Origin: Bdellovibrionales bacterium
GTDB taxonomy: Bacteria > Bdellovibrionota > UBA1018
Assembly (NCBI GenBank): GCA_016786465.1
Contig: JAEUWC010000017.1
Location: forward strand, 62,001 to 126,000
Direction of reading: 5' to 3'
DNA: 64,000 nucleotides
Shown: piece after piece, positions 46,507 through 56,432 of the stretch
How positions within the stretch are numbered: position 1 is the stretch's first letter
How the letters are laid out: every line of letters begins with the position of its first letter
Made by a program: the position numbers and the translations under genes
The notes under the pieces: model-generated
The model's database searches: none
What the model saw: the letters and a program-made list of their open reading frames with translations, nothing else
What the model was told of the DNA's origin: nothing

Positions 46507-48135
46507 ATGTTGAACGTCATCGGTTTTTTGGCCATTTTGGGCCCTTTGGTGATTTTTCACGAATTCGGTCATTACCTTTTCGCGCGACTGTTTAAGGTCA
46601 AGGCGGAAGCCTTTTCGATCGGGTTTGGCCCAATCTTGTGGTCCAAGCAGATCGGAGAAACCAATTGGCGCGTATCTGCGATTCCATTAGGCGGTTACGT
46701 CAAGCTTCTGGGGGATTCGCCCGACGTGAAGCTGACCGAAAGCGAAAAGAAGCGCGCGCTACCCAACCAGGTGGCGTGGAAGCGTTTCTTTATTTTCTTC
46801 GGCGGACCGCTTTTCAATTTCATCCTGGCTTCGTTCATTTACATGCTGATCCTTTTGATCGGCGAACAGCATCTGACCAGCCGTGTGGGTCGCGTGGTCC
46901 GTGGCAGCTACGCCGAAAAAGTCGGATTCCAAAGCGGCGACAAGATTCAAAAGGTGAACGGAAAAGAAGTCCGTAAGTTTGAAGAAGTCTTGGTGGCTTT
47001 GAACGAAAATCCAGGGCGTGAAGTCGTGTTTTCCTTAGATCGTGCGGGTCGACCGCTTGAATTGAAGGCAACGCCGACTTCGCAAGAAGGTTACAGCATT
47101 TACGGCGAAAACATTCAGGTAGGAGAAATTGAAGGACTTCTGGGCAATGCGCGTACCGCGCAAATTGGGGTTTCGAATCCAGGTTCGGTTGCGGGCCTAG
47201 CCGGTTTGAAGACGGGCGAAACGATTGCCAAATGGAACGGCCAGGCCGTTTCGACTTGGGAAGAAATCGAAGTCTTGGGATCATCCCTAAAAGGCGGGCA
47301 GACCTTGAACCTAACGGTCACGGGTGAAAAAGGGGCTTCTCGTGAAGTGTCCCTAAAGGTGCCTGGCGATTTGAAAAAGGGTTTTGAAAATGCCCTGGGT
47401 CTTTTTTCTTCGGAAATGTTCATCGAAAAAACCGTGCCCAAAAGCCCAGCTGAAACGGCGGGAATCCAGGCCATGGATCGCTTGGTTGCGATCGCTTCAA
47501 CTGAAGTGAATAGCTTCTTTTCTTTGAAAGACGCGGTTCAAAAAAGCGGCGAAAAAGCCGGCAAAATTCATGTGAAGTGGGAACGTCAAGGCAAGATGAT
47601 GGAAGCCGACTTGGTTCCAACGGAAACCAAGACCAAAGATCCGATGATGAAGAAACACGTTCAGTACACGATTGGCGTCATGCCGATGTTGGTCTGGACT
47701 GAACCAGAAACCATTACCGAACGGATCTTGAATCCGTTCGTCCTTCTTTATCGCGGTACTGAACGGATGATCATTTTCAGCTACAGGAATCTGGTCACCA
47801 TCGGAAAGCTGTTTACGGGCGATGTTTCGATCAAGACTTTGGGTGGACCGATCTTGATTGGAAAAATTGCGGGTGAATCCATTTCCAGGGGCTTAACTGC
47901 GTTTTTGAACACCATGGCCCTTTTGTCGATTGGACTTGGGGTCTTGAACCTTCTTCCGGTTCCGGTTTTGGACGGCGGTCACTTGGTACTTCTGACTTTG
48001 GAAGTGATTCGCGGGAAGGCACTGACCATTCGTCAGATGGAAATCATCCAGCAGGTTGGCCTTTCGCTGATTCTGCTTTTGATGGTGATCGTCTTCAGCA
48101 ACGACGTTGCTCGGATCTTACCCGTCTTTAACTAG
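46507..48135 (+). CDS. rseP: site-2 metalloprotease RseP
   Basis: RseP cuts membrane-embedded anti-sigma factors and leftover signal peptides. The 542-residue protein has HEFGH at residues 18-22 in its first helix, SIGFGPIL, a PDZ region (about residues 113-190), a second PDZ-like region (about 195-320) and the conserved LPVPVLDGGHL in the C-terminal part. The length (450 in E. coli) is larger because of an extended PDZ region. AGGAGG lies upstream of ATG 46507. It follows cdsA as usual. Confidence 0.95.
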   Translation: MLNVIGFLAILGPLVIFHEFGHYLFARLFKVKAEAFSIGFGPILWSKQIGETNWRVSAIPLGGYVKLLGDSPDVKLTESEKKRALPNQVAWKRFFIFFGGPLFNFILASFIYMLILLIGEQHLTSRVGRVVRGSYAEKVGFQSGDKIQKVNGKEVRKFEEVLVALNENPGREVVFSLDRAGRPLELKATPTSQEGYSIYGENIQVGEIEGLLGNARTAQIGVSNPGSVAGLAGLKTGETIAKWNGQAVSTWEEIEVLGSSLKGGQTLNLTVTGEKGASREVSLKVPGDLKKGFENALGLFSSEMFIEKTVPKSPAETAGIQAMDRLVAIASTEVNSFFSLKDAVQKSGEKAGKIHVKWERQGKMMEADLVPTETKTKDPMMKKHVQYTIGVMPMLVWTEPETITERILNPFVLLYRGTERMIIFSYRNLVTIGKLFTGDVSIKTLGGPILIGKIAGESISRGLTAFLNTMALLSIGLGVLNLLPVPVLDGGHLVLLTLEVIRGKALTIRQMEIIQQVGLSLILLLMVIVFSNDVARILPVFN

Positions 48136-48137
48136 CC

Positions 48138-48977
48138 ATGAAGTTTTTGGCTTGGGATACTTCCAGTCATTTCGGAGCGATCTGCGCGGTCGAGTCCGCG
48201 CGTGAAGGTGCGGCGGACGCCATGCCCCAGATTCGTGCCGAATTTGCATTGGGGGTCGAAGCCGCGCATTCTGAGCGTCTTCTTTGGGCCATTCACCAGA
48301 CCTTGGAAGCCTGTCGTTGGAAACTTTCAGATGTCGACGTATTTGGAGTCGGGGTCGGGCCGGGAAGTTTTACTGGCCTGCGAATCGGGATCACGACCGC
48401 TAGGACCCTGGCCCACACGCTTGCAAAGCCTTTGGTTGGTTTTTCGTCGATGGCGGCTTTGGTTCGACCGATGGCCGAAACATTGGCGGTCACAGAACCC
48501 AAGACTTGGATTTTTGCGCAAACGGACGCCTGCAAGGGCGAATGGTTCACCTTGATGGGACCTGCGAAAGAAATCTTACTTTGCCGAAATGACCCGCTTC
48601 AGTGGCGAAAAGCGGTCAAAGAACAGGTGCAAGATCCTCAGGCGGCGTTGAAAGCGTTCAGTGTTCAGGTAAAGAAGGCGCGCGGAAAATGGGCTGCCTT
48701 CGGCGATGACCTTTCGGATGATGCCCTTAAGGCATTGCCCAAGAAAAGCAGGGTTCAGCTTCCAAAAAGCACCCCCCTTCGAGTCATTCCACGCTATGCG
48801 GGAATATTGACCGTTGAAGCGTTTCAACACGGCCACGACGCAAAAACCCAGGATCCGCTAGCGGTTCATCCGCGCTACTTGCGGGTTGCGGATGCTGAAA
48901 AGAACTTAAAAGAAGGTCGATTGAAGAAGAACGCGCCGACACGAAACGTGGATTTGATCGAGGCCACTGGGAAATGA
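48138..48977 (+). CDS. tsaB: tRNA N6-threonylcarbamoyladenosine protein TsaB
   Basis: TsaB pairs with TsaD for the t6A modification of tRNA. The 279-residue product has LAWDTSSHFGAICAVE, EAAHSERLLWAIHQTLE, GVGPGSFTGLRIGITTA and the later GFSSMAALV motif. It is longer than E. coli TsaB (231), with a Lys-rich C-terminal part. It begins two bases after rseP and overlaps the DMT gene by four bases. Confidence 0.9.
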   Translation: MKFLAWDTSSHFGAICAVESAREGAADAMPQIRAEFALGVEAAHSERLLWAIHQTLEACRWKLSDVDVFGVGVGPGSFTGLRIGITTARTLAHTLAKPLVGFSSMAALVRPMAETLAVTEPKTWIFAQTDACKGEWFTLMGPAKEILLCRNDPLQWRKAVKEQVQDPQAALKAFSVQVKKARGKWAAFGDDLSDDALKALPKKSRVQLPKSTPLRVIPRYAGILTVEAFQHGHDAKTQDPLAVHPRYLRVADAEKNLKEGRLKKNAPTRNVDLIEATGK

Positions 48978-49930
48978 GTCTTTTGGGTCAGTTGATTCCT
49001 TCTGATTCAGCAGCGAATTCATGGTTGGGACCGGTCGGTGCACTGATGTCTTCTGTCACCTGGGCCACCGGAAGTTCCGCTTATTCAAAAGTTTCAAAGG
49101 CGGCGACGCCTTTTGCCGTCAACCTGACACGGGCTTGCATTGCTTTTGTCTTGTTCACTGCGATCCATTTTATTTTTTCGGAAAATTTGGCCGCCGCATT
49201 TGATGCGATTTTTTCGCTTCAAGCGTCGAATGTCGGTTGGATGGCAGTTTCGATTCTGTCTTGCTACGTGATCGGCGACGTCCTATTTCTTCGCAGCACC
49301 CATTTTCTGGGCGTTCCAGGTGGACTAGCGATCGCTTCTTGCTATCCGATTTGGACGGCGCTGGTCGGAGCGATCTTTGATGGACAGAATCTAGGTTGGG
49401 TCAAATGGCTTGGACTTTTGGTTTCTGTGACCGGGATCGTTTTGGTGGTCTTAAACACACCCGAAGATTCGGGTTCGCACAAAAGTTCGGGTCCATCCCG
49501 TCGAAGCTTGGGAGTCCTGTTTGCCTTGGGTGCAAGTCTTTGCTGGGCCAGCAATACTTATTCGGTCGCCAAAGGAAGCCAGGGCATTTCCATTGAACTG
49601 GGAAATATGATTCGGATGTTTTTTGGAATCTTGATGATTCCCCTGATGTCCCAGGTCTTTGCAAAGAATCAGCCCCGTTTTGTCCCCGCGAAGGCGCTGA
49701 AACCGTTTCTTTGGATTTTCATCTTTGAATCCGTGTGCGGGTCGTACTTTTTTGTTGTGGGCCTTCAGAAAGCGTCGCTCGTGGTGGCTTCGACATTGGC
49801 CTCGTTGGCGCCTGTGATTGCTGTTCCCATTGGATGGATGATGCGAACCGAGAAATTTAATTTGGCTAGGACCGCAGGGGTTTTTAGTGTCGTCGTAGGG
49901 CTTTCCCTGTTGATGGGAATTCTGTCTTAA
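48974..49930 (+). CDS. EamA-family DMT transporter
   Basis: The 318-residue inner-membrane protein has about ten hydrophobic segments arranged as two EamA repeats (about residues 20-135 and 165-315), as in the drug/metabolite transporter family. The substrate is not evident. ATG 48974 overlaps the tsaB stop. Gene context gives no clue. Confidence 0.8.
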   Translation: MSLLGQLIPSDSAANSWLGPVGALMSSVTWATGSSAYSKVSKAATPFAVNLTRACIAFVLFTAIHFIFSENLAAAFDAIFSLQASNVGWMAVSILSCYVIGDVLFLRSTHFLGVPGGLAIASCYPIWTALVGAIFDGQNLGWVKWLGLLVSVTGIVLVVLNTPEDSGSHKSSGPSRRSLGVLFALGASLCWASNTYSVAKGSQGISIELGNMIRMFFGILMIPLMSQVFAKNQPRFVPAKALKPFLWIFIFESVCGSYFFVVGLQKASLVVASTLASLAPVIAVPIGWMMRTEKFNLARTAGVFSVVVGLSLLMGILS

Positions 49931-49980
49931 CGCAGGGCATAAGTCTGGCCCAAGTCGTGTCCCATGGTATGCTGCCGGGG

Positions 49981-50715
49981 ATGCGAAAGATCTATATTTT
50001 GCCCAACATGGTGACGACCGCGAACATGTTTTGCGGCTTCTATTCAGTGATTCTTTCCAGTCGCGGAGAATTCTTGCACGCCTCGTGGGCGATCATCGCC
50101 GCAGCGGTTTTTGATGCGATGGATGGAAGAATCGCTCGAATGGCGAAAGCGACCAGCCAGTTCGGCGTTGAATACGATTCCCTTTCAGATCTGACTTCAT
50201 TTGGAATGGCTCCGGCCTTCTTGATGTATTACTGGGCGCTTCTTCCTTTTGAAAGATTGGGGTGGGTCGCAGCGTTTATGTACCTGGCTTGTGCGGCACT
50301 ACGCTTGGCAAGGTTCAACACCAACACGGCAGTGGCTCCGAAGGGATTCTTTCAGGGATTGGCAAGTCCCATTGCGGCGGGGCTTCTAGCAACTCTGGTC
50401 ATCTTTCAAAATGCGACGGGATTTCCAGACGCCGACAGTGAAACGATTTTTTCGACTCGGGTCTTGGGTTTGACTTCTGTTTTGCTGACCGCCGCGCTGA
50501 TGGTCAGCACGATCCGCTTTCCATCCTTTAAGGAACTGAATTGGCGTTCGAAAGCGACCTTTGGCTATCTGATGATTTTGATGGTGACGTTGGTCTTGGT
50601 TGCGCTGAAACCCGAGATCACGCTTTTCGTCGTTACTTGTTCGTATATTTGTCTAAGCCTGATCTGGAACGTTTATCGGCTCTTGGCTGGAAAGACCGAA
50701 GAGGTCAGCGCTTAA
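49981..50715 (+). CDS. pssA: CDP-diacylglycerol-serine O-phosphatidyltransferase
   Basis: PssA makes phosphatidylserine from CDP-diacylglycerol and serine, feeding phosphatidylethanolamine. The 244-residue protein has the CDP-alcohol phosphotransferase motif DGRIARMAKATSQFGVEYDSLSD (about residues 50-72), where the spacing of the Asp residues and Gly is intact, and about six membrane segments. Size fits the PssA type of Gram-positives and many Gram-negatives. The ATG at 49981 fits homologue starts (MRKIYILPN); GTG 49957 or ATG 49969 are alternatives. asd follows directly. Confidence 0.92.
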   Translation: MRKIYILPNMVTTANMFCGFYSVILSSRGEFLHASWAIIAAAVFDAMDGRIARMAKATSQFGVEYDSLSDLTSFGMAPAFLMYYWALLPFERLGWVAAFMYLACAALRLARFNTNTAVAPKGFFQGLASPIAAGLLATLVIFQNATGFPDADSETIFSTRVLGLTSVLLTAALMVSTIRFPSFKELNWRSKATFGYLMILMVTLVLVALKPEITLFVVTCSYICLSLIWNVYRLLAGKTEEVSA

Positions 50716-51801
50716 GTGAAACAGAACCTTCGCCCTATGCGTATCGCAGTCGTGGGAGCGACCGGCGCGGTTGGCAAGGAAATGTTGCCCATCTTAGAAG
50801 CGCGGGGTTTTCCGGTGGCGCAGCTGGTTCCTTTTGCATCGGCCCGGTCTGAAGGAAAGGTCGTCAGTTTCAGGGGGCATGCGATTCGCTGCCAAGTTTT
50901 GAAGCCGGGTTGCTTCCAAGGCATCGACATGGCTTTCTTTGATGCTTCAGACGCCATTTCTAAAGAATGGGCACTGAAGGCAGCCGAAGCAGGCGCATGG
51001 GTGATCGATAATTCAGCGACCTATCGCATGGATCCCGACGTTCCTCTTCTGGTTCCCGAGGTGAATGGATCGCTGCTGAAGAAACGAGTCGCCGAAGCGA
51101 AAAAACCGAAGAACAAGCTGGGTGCAAAAGTAAGAATCCTTGCTGGGCCAAATTGCACGACAGCCCAATTAGTCATGGTTTTAAAGCCCATCGATAAGTT
51201 GGCTTCGATCACACGAATCGTGGTTTCGACCTATCAAAGTGTCAGCGGCGCTGGTGCTGCTGCGATGGACGAATTGGCCGCGCAGACCGTGGGGATGTTT
51301 AATCAGAAAAAACCTCAACCTAAAGTCCTGGCCCACCAGATCGCGTTCAATTGCATTCCTCATATCGGAGGATTCAAGGAAGGCGGCTACACCAGCGAAG
51401 AAATTAAAGTAGCCCAAGAATCACGAAAAATTTTGGGGCTGCCCAAGTTGAAAGTCACTTGCACTGCCGTTCGCGTTCCGACCTTTTCCTGCCATGCCGA
51501 AAGCGTGAACATCCAAACCAAGAAAAAGTTCAAAATCGCCGCTGTTCGCAAAGCGCTTGCCGCATTCCCGGGAGTGATCGTTCAGGACGACCCTTCGAAG
51601 AATATTTATCCGATGAATCAGACTTCGGAAGGCGATCTTGTGGAATCGGCTACGGGACGCGATGCCGTTTACGTCGGACGTATTCGCGAAGACGATTCGG
51701 TCCCCAATGGAATGAATCTTTGGATCGTGTCGGACAATCTTCGCAAGGGCGCCGCTTTGAACGCAGTTCAGATTGGAGAGGCACTGCTTGAGCACTTGTA
51801 A
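50716..51801 (+). CDS. asd: aspartate-semialdehyde dehydrogenase
   Basis: Asd makes aspartate semialdehyde for lysine/diaminopimelate, threonine and methionine synthesis. The 361-residue protein has the NADP-binding VVGATGAVGKEMLPILEARGF, the active-site GPNCTTAQLV (Cys near residue 144), STYQSVSGAG, HIGGF and RVPTFSCHAESV with the catalytic His. The start is GTG 50716 right after the pssA stop, or ATG 50737. It overlaps the start of the exported CFI-box protein by 14 bases. Confidence 0.95.
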   Translation: MKQNLRPMRIAVVGATGAVGKEMLPILEARGFPVAQLVPFASARSEGKVVSFRGHAIRCQVLKPGCFQGIDMAFFDASDAISKEWALKAAEAGAWVIDNSATYRMDPDVPLLVPEVNGSLLKKRVAEAKKPKNKLGAKVRILAGPNCTTAQLVMVLKPIDKLASITRIVVSTYQSVSGAGAAAMDELAAQTVGMFNQKKPQPKVLAHQIAFNCIPHIGGFKEGGYTSEEIKVAQESRKILGLPKLKVTCTAVRVPTFSCHAESVNIQTKKKFKIAAVRKALAAFPGVIVQDDPSKNIYPMNQTSEGDLVESATGRDAVYVGRIREDDSVPNGMNLWIVSDNLRKGAALNAVQIGEALLEHL

Positions 51802-54232
51802 GGCTCTTTTCAGAGTTCTTGCAACGCTTACGCTTTCAACGCCGGCTTTTGCTCAGACCGTGACGTCGTACGGGGTTTCGCCCTATTCCATCGTCAATTA
51901 CGGGGGCACTGAATTCCTGAACTACGCCAACGACACTTTGGCGACCACTGTGGACACCGACGACGGTTTTTACTTGTTGGATATTTTAAACGGGCCCATC
52001 AGCAACGGAAGCACAGCCGCGGCAAACCACGGCCCAATGCAGTTTGATGTATTCGTATCCAGCCCTCCTTCCGGAAGTCGGGTCATCTTGATGGTCAAAG
52101 CCGGAAGCAAGTTCATTGGAATTGCCGCTGCCGGAATCGCCGGAACGACCTTAACCGACTGCGCGACGAATCGAACCACCGGGTATTGTCACAACGTTGC
52201 AGCCGGTTACGGCGCAAACCCAAACAATGCTGCGAAGGCAGCGATTTACACTTCAGGCCAAACGATTCGACTTCAGATTTACCCTGCCGACATCTGTGCA
52301 GCCAACAATGACAGCAGCTTGGACGCTTTCTGTACAGGCGTGCTGGTCAAGACACCGTCAGCGACCACTGCGCCCACGATTGCTTTGACCGTTCATGTGG
52401 CAGCCGTTGCTTCTGACACCACTGACCCTGCATCACTGACGTTGACCGGCGGTGACACCTTTAGTCTGAAGGTCATGACCGGTGGCCCTGGGGCGGTGAC
52501 CTGTGCAGCGACGCCAGGAAACACGGATTTCATTCAAGTCGGTGACGGCGTGGTCTTCCTGAACGTCGATGATGTGGACTATTCGTTGACCGCGACGGCG
52601 AACATCGCGCCCAATAAACTGATTTTTCTGGGCAATGTGGGTGGTCCACCATCCTTGGTTCCTCCGTTTTCTACGGGTGGGAACGAAATCATTACCAAAG
52701 TCGAATATACCGGAACTGGCGCAATGCAGATTGGGGGTTTCACGAACGGAACCGCCTATGACACCGACATCATGCTTCGGGACGCAGCTGGCGCATTGAC
52801 TGGAACTTCGACCACTTGTTCCTTAACAGGAGTACAGACGCAGACGATCGATGGGTTCTTGGCACAGGATCGATGTTTCATCGCGACGTCTGCTTTCGGT
52901 TCAAGGAATATTTGGCCCGTCAGGAATCTTCGAAAATTCAGGGATCAATGGTTGCTGAAAAGCGATTTTGGTCGAAGCATGGTTAGGGCCTATTACCGGC
53001 AGGGTTCCAAAGCTGCGGACTGGCTTGACCGGCATGCGGGCCTGAAACCCATGGTAGCCGCACTATTGGTGCCTGTTTGCGTAATGGCCTACATCCTGAC
53101 CCACCTTTGGGCGTCGGTCATTTTCTTTGGATTGATCGCTTTGAATTTTGTCGGTTTTCTAGTTCGGCGCCAATTCCTGAAGCAATTCGTAGCAAGCGCT
53201 TTGCTTTTTGGGATGCTTTCAGGATCGACCCAAGTTTTGGCGCAGGATTCGGTTTCCCCGCACATCGATCAAATCAAAGCCAAAAGTAAAATTTACCAAA
53301 GGGATGCCGAAGCCGAAGCAGAAGAACAAGCGAAAGGGACTTATACTCAGCGTGAAAAGGAAAAACTACTGAAAGAAAAGCCCCGCGACGGTTCGACTTT
53401 TGTTCCCGAAGGGTCGAGCTATACCGAAGGCCTGAAGTCGAAGATTCTGGAAAAGGAATCCGCTGATCCCAGCGAAGGCTACACGGATCGAATTAAAAAG
53501 CGCCTGATTGAAGAAGAAAAAGAACTGACCGAAGGCGGTGCCATTCAGAAAGTTCAAGACGGAAAGTCAGAATTGGAAATCAAGTACGCCGACCGCATTC
53601 GAAGCGCCATGATGTTTCGAGTCGGTGTAGCCATTGATCGAACCTTCACGGTCAGCAGCGGGGCTACGGCGGCGAATTTTTCGACCGTTTACGGATCGGG
53701 CTGGGCCCCGGATTTTCTGTTTAGCTATGAATGGCAACCGTACCACAGCGAGTGGTTTGGAAATATTGGTTTTGTTTTCGGCGGCGGTCTGGCTTTCTAC
53801 GACGGCAAAGGAAGATTCCAGAATCCGCCGCCTTCAATTCCGCCAGAACTAGGGGGCGGGTCTTACGATGCCGTTTCGTCCGTGAAGTTTCGTTTTTACA
53901 CCGTGCCTGTTTTTGCGGGATTGAATTACCGATTCAATCTTTTTCGCATCGTTCGTCCGTACGTCCAAGCAACACCGATGCTGCTGGGATATTGGGAAGG
54001 TCGAACGGATCGAACCAATGGCCAAAAGGGATTTTCTAAGGGCGCGATCCTTAGCGGCGGCATCGCGATTCCGATGAACTTTCTCAGCAGGAAAGAAGCA
54101 GGCGATCAGTACACTCAAAGTGGAATTCAACGCATGAGCCTGATGATCGACTTTTCAAAGCTTTTCACGATCGCTAGCGCCGTGAACTTTAACTATCAAG
54201 GAATCAGCATCGGCTTCTTGGCCGAAATGTAA
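51788..54232 (+). CDS. exported CFI-box protein with C-terminal beta-barrel
   Basis: The 814-residue protein starts with a signal peptide (MSTCKALFRVLATLTLSTPAFA). A beta-rich domain of unknown type follows (about residues 23-355). A CFI-box-like block CFIATSAFGSRN begins at Cys363 and runs through RNLRKFRDQWLL and VRAYYRQGSKAADWLDRH to two membrane segments (about 419-470). After a second signal-like cleavage site (VLAQD, about residue 486) a charged linker and a beta-barrel (about 600-814) follow. CFI-boxes usually end proteins, so this is odd. TTG 51788 has SD GGAGAGG; a TTG at 51773 is less likely. No function is known. Confidence 0.75.
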   Translation: MSTCKALFRVLATLTLSTPAFAQTVTSYGVSPYSIVNYGGTEFLNYANDTLATTVDTDDGFYLLDILNGPISNGSTAAANHGPMQFDVFVSSPPSGSRVILMVKAGSKFIGIAAAGIAGTTLTDCATNRTTGYCHNVAAGYGANPNNAAKAAIYTSGQTIRLQIYPADICAANNDSSLDAFCTGVLVKTPSATTAPTIALTVHVAAVASDTTDPASLTLTGGDTFSLKVMTGGPGAVTCAATPGNTDFIQVGDGVVFLNVDDVDYSLTATANIAPNKLIFLGNVGGPPSLVPPFSTGGNEIITKVEYTGTGAMQIGGFTNGTAYDTDIMLRDAAGALTGTSTTCSLTGVQTQTIDGFLAQDRCFIATSAFGSRNIWPVRNLRKFRDQWLLKSDFGRSMVRAYYRQGSKAADWLDRHAGLKPMVAALLVPVCVMAYILTHLWASVIFFGLIALNFVGFLVRRQFLKQFVASALLFGMLSGSTQVLAQDSVSPHIDQIKAKSKIYQRDAEAEAEEQAKGTYTQREKEKLLKEKPRDGSTFVPEGSSYTEGLKSKILEKESADPSEGYTDRIKKRLIEEEKELTEGGAIQKVQDGKSELEIKYADRIRSAMMFRVGVAIDRTFTVSSGATAANFSTVYGSGWAPDFLFSYEWQPYHSEWFGNIGFVFGGGLAFYDGKGRFQNPPPSIPPELGGGSYDAVSSVKFRFYTVPVFAGLNYRFNLFRIVRPYVQATPMLLGYWEGRTDRTNGQKGFSKGAILSGGIAIPMNFLSRKEAGDQYTQSGIQRMSLMIDFSKLFTIASAVNFNYQGISIGFLAEM

Positions 54233-54237
54233 CGGTC

Positions 54238-55056
54238 ATGTGGAAATACGCGGCACTGATCAATTACGTTGGAACCCAGTACACGGGTTGGCAGAAACAG
54301 AAAGGACAGGCGTCCCACGGTGGTCCTAGCATTCAGGAAATTCTGGACCTAGCACTTCGGCAGGTGACGTCGGAACCTGAAACCAAGACGGTGGGAAGCG
54401 GAAGAACCGACAGTGGCGTTCACGCCGCCGGGCAGGTTTGCCACTTTGTTTTGAAGCGCAAGGAATGGAAGACAGAAACTTTGAAGATGGGGATGAACAC
54501 GAATCTTCCGCCCGATATTCGGGTCGTTGCAGTTCGTCCCGTGGCAATTGAATTTCACGCTCAACACAAAGTCGAAAAAAAGCAATACAGCTATTACTTT
54601 CAGCAAGGCCCATGCGCGATTCCGTATCTAGAGCCCTACAGTTGGTGGATTCATAAGCCGCTGGATCTAAAGGCCATGCAAAAGGCCATGGACATCATAC
54701 AGGGCGAACACGATTTCTTGCCCTTTCAGGGGCGAAAGGCCAAGGCCGGGCCGACTGTTAGGACCCTTTTTGAAGCGGAAATCACTAGTGAACCCATCCA
54801 TTTTCCGGGTCAAACGATGACTACCCCTGAAATCCGTCTGGTCCGGGCGCGCCTGGTCGGCAGTGGATTCCTGAAACAGATGGTCCGTGGAATCGCGGGG
54901 ACCCTATTGCAGGTGGGCGAAGGACGGCGCCCCCCCGAGGATTTTGCCCATATTCTTAAGACCTTAGATCGGGGTCTGGTGGGGGCTACGGCACCCGCCA
55001 AGGCGCTTTGGATGGAGCGTATTTGGTACGACCCCAAGTGGGGCCTAAACTGGTGA
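54238..55056 (+). CDS. truA: tRNA pseudouridine synthase A
   Basis: TruA makes pseudouridine at positions 38-40 of tRNA anticodon arms. The 272-residue protein has GSGRTDSGVHAAGQV with the catalytic Asp near residue 60, YVGTQYTGWQ, the NTNLPPDI loop, FLPFQGRKAK and VGSGFLKQMVRGIAGTLLQVG. A start at ATG 54238 is five bases after the preceding gene. It is followed after 44 bases by tig. Confidence 0.95.
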   Translation: MWKYAALINYVGTQYTGWQKQKGQASHGGPSIQEILDLALRQVTSEPETKTVGSGRTDSGVHAAGQVCHFVLKRKEWKTETLKMGMNTNLPPDIRVVAVRPVAIEFHAQHKVEKKQYSYYFQQGPCAIPYLEPYSWWIHKPLDLKAMQKAMDIIQGEHDFLPFQGRKAKAGPTVRTLFEAEITSEPIHFPGQTMTTPEIRLVRARLVGSGFLKQMVRGIAGTLLQVGEGRRPPEDFAHILKTLDRGLVGATAPAKALWMERIWYDPKWGLNW

Positions 55057-55100
55057 TTTGTCTGGAAAAACGGCGCTTTTTGACCTAGAAACGCCGCACT

Positions 55101-56423
55101 ATGCAAATCAATGTTCAAGTAGAAAAGTCGTCGGCCGTATTGCGTAAACTGACCGTGAAGGTCCCCGCTTCTGAAGTAGCAATTCGCTTCAATCAGGGCC
55201 TGGCTGAAGTTCAGCGCACCGCCAAGATCAAAGGCTTCCGCCCTGGGCACGTTCCGATGGCCGTCGTGAAGCAGTACTACGGCGAAGACGTGCGCCACCA
55301 AGTTTTCCACAACATCATCGATGATTCTTTCCGCGAAGCAGTTCGCAAAGAAAACATTCGCGCAGTCGGTCGTCCGAAGATCGAAACGCCCAATCACAAA
55401 ACGGGCACTGGCGAACACGATCACACGATCGCAGAAGACCAGGACCTGACCTACACTGCAACGGTCGAAGTCCTTCCAGAAATCGAAGTCAAAAATTACA
55501 AAGGCCTTTCGGCAACCCGTCTTCCAGTGGAAGTCACTGACAAAGACATCACGACGGTCGTGAACGGTCTTTTGGATGCGCAATCTGAATTGGTTGTGGC
55601 TGGTGAAGGTCCCGTGAAAAAGGGCGATCATGCTGACTTGAATTTCGCAGGCGGTTTGGTGACCGATAGCGGAATCGAAGAAAAGCCGGGCATGAAGGGT
55701 TCGCGTGTGATTGAAATCGGATCTGACACCTTGATCCCGGGTTTTGAAGAACAAGTTGAAGGAATGAAAAAGGGCGAAACGAAAACTTTCCGGATCGCTT
55801 TCCCTAAAGACTATTTCGACAAAGATTATGCTTCGAAGGAAGCTGAATTCACGGTTACCGTGAACGAAATCAAACAAAAGAAGCTTCCTGATCTGAATGA
55901 CGAATTCGCTAAGACCATGGGTTACGAAAACGTCGCGGACATGCGCAAAAAAGCGGAAGAACATCTGACCCGTGAAAAGACCCAGGAATCCGATCGTAAA
56001 GTCCGCAGCGACCTTCTGGCAGCGTTGATTGAAAAGAACAACTTCGACTGCCCAGAAAGCCTGATTCGCGCGCAGACGAACGCTTTAGCACAGGACGCGG
56101 TCGAAAATTTAAAGCGCCAAGGATTTTCGGAACAGATGATCAACGATGCTTTGCAGACCGAATTCGAAGGTTTGAAGAAGCGCGCTGAAACTCAGGTCCG
56201 CGCAAGCCTGCTTCTGGAAGCTGTCGCCAAGAAAGAAAACCTTTCTGTGACCGCTGATACTCGGGAAGCCGAATACAAGAAAATGGCGGAACAAATGCGT
56301 GTCGATGAAGCGCAGATTCGCGACTTCTACGCCGGAAATGCTCAGCGCGCTGAAGATCTGGAATACCGCCTTAAGGAAGAAGTGGCAGTTCGCTTCCTGA
56401 TGGATTCGGCCAAGATCAAGTAA
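55101..56423 (+). CDS. tig: trigger factor chaperone
   Basis: Trigger factor binds nascent chains at the ribosome exit via the L23 site. The 440-residue protein has the N-terminal domain (residues 1-115; KGFRPGHVPMAVVKQYYG with the GFRxGxxP motif), the FKBP prolyl-isomerase domain (about 160-245; GDHADLNFAGG, PGFEEQVEGMKKGE) and the helical C-terminal arms. Length equals the family norm. It ends before an efficient terminator that lies inside the convergent mscS gene. Confidence 0.96.
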   Translation: MQINVQVEKSSAVLRKLTVKVPASEVAIRFNQGLAEVQRTAKIKGFRPGHVPMAVVKQYYGEDVRHQVFHNIIDDSFREAVRKENIRAVGRPKIETPNHKTGTGEHDHTIAEDQDLTYTATVEVLPEIEVKNYKGLSATRLPVEVTDKDITTVVNGLLDAQSELVVAGEGPVKKGDHADLNFAGGLVTDSGIEEKPGMKGSRVIEIGSDTLIPGFEEQVEGMKKGETKTFRIAFPKDYFDKDYASKEAEFTVTVNEIKQKKLPDLNDEFAKTMGYENVADMRKKAEEHLTREKTQESDRKVRSDLLAALIEKNNFDCPESLIRAQTNALAQDAVENLKRQGFSEQMINDALQTEFEGLKKRAETQVRASLLLEAVAKKENLSVTADTREAEYKKMAEQMRVDEAQIRDFYAGNAQRAEDLEYRLKEEVAVRFLMDSAKIK

Positions 56424-56432
56424 GCCAAAGCT

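Noticed and set aside
54810-55964. A 384-codon open frame opposite truA and tig
   Set aside because: It is antisense to two conserved genes and has no recognisable motif or SD.
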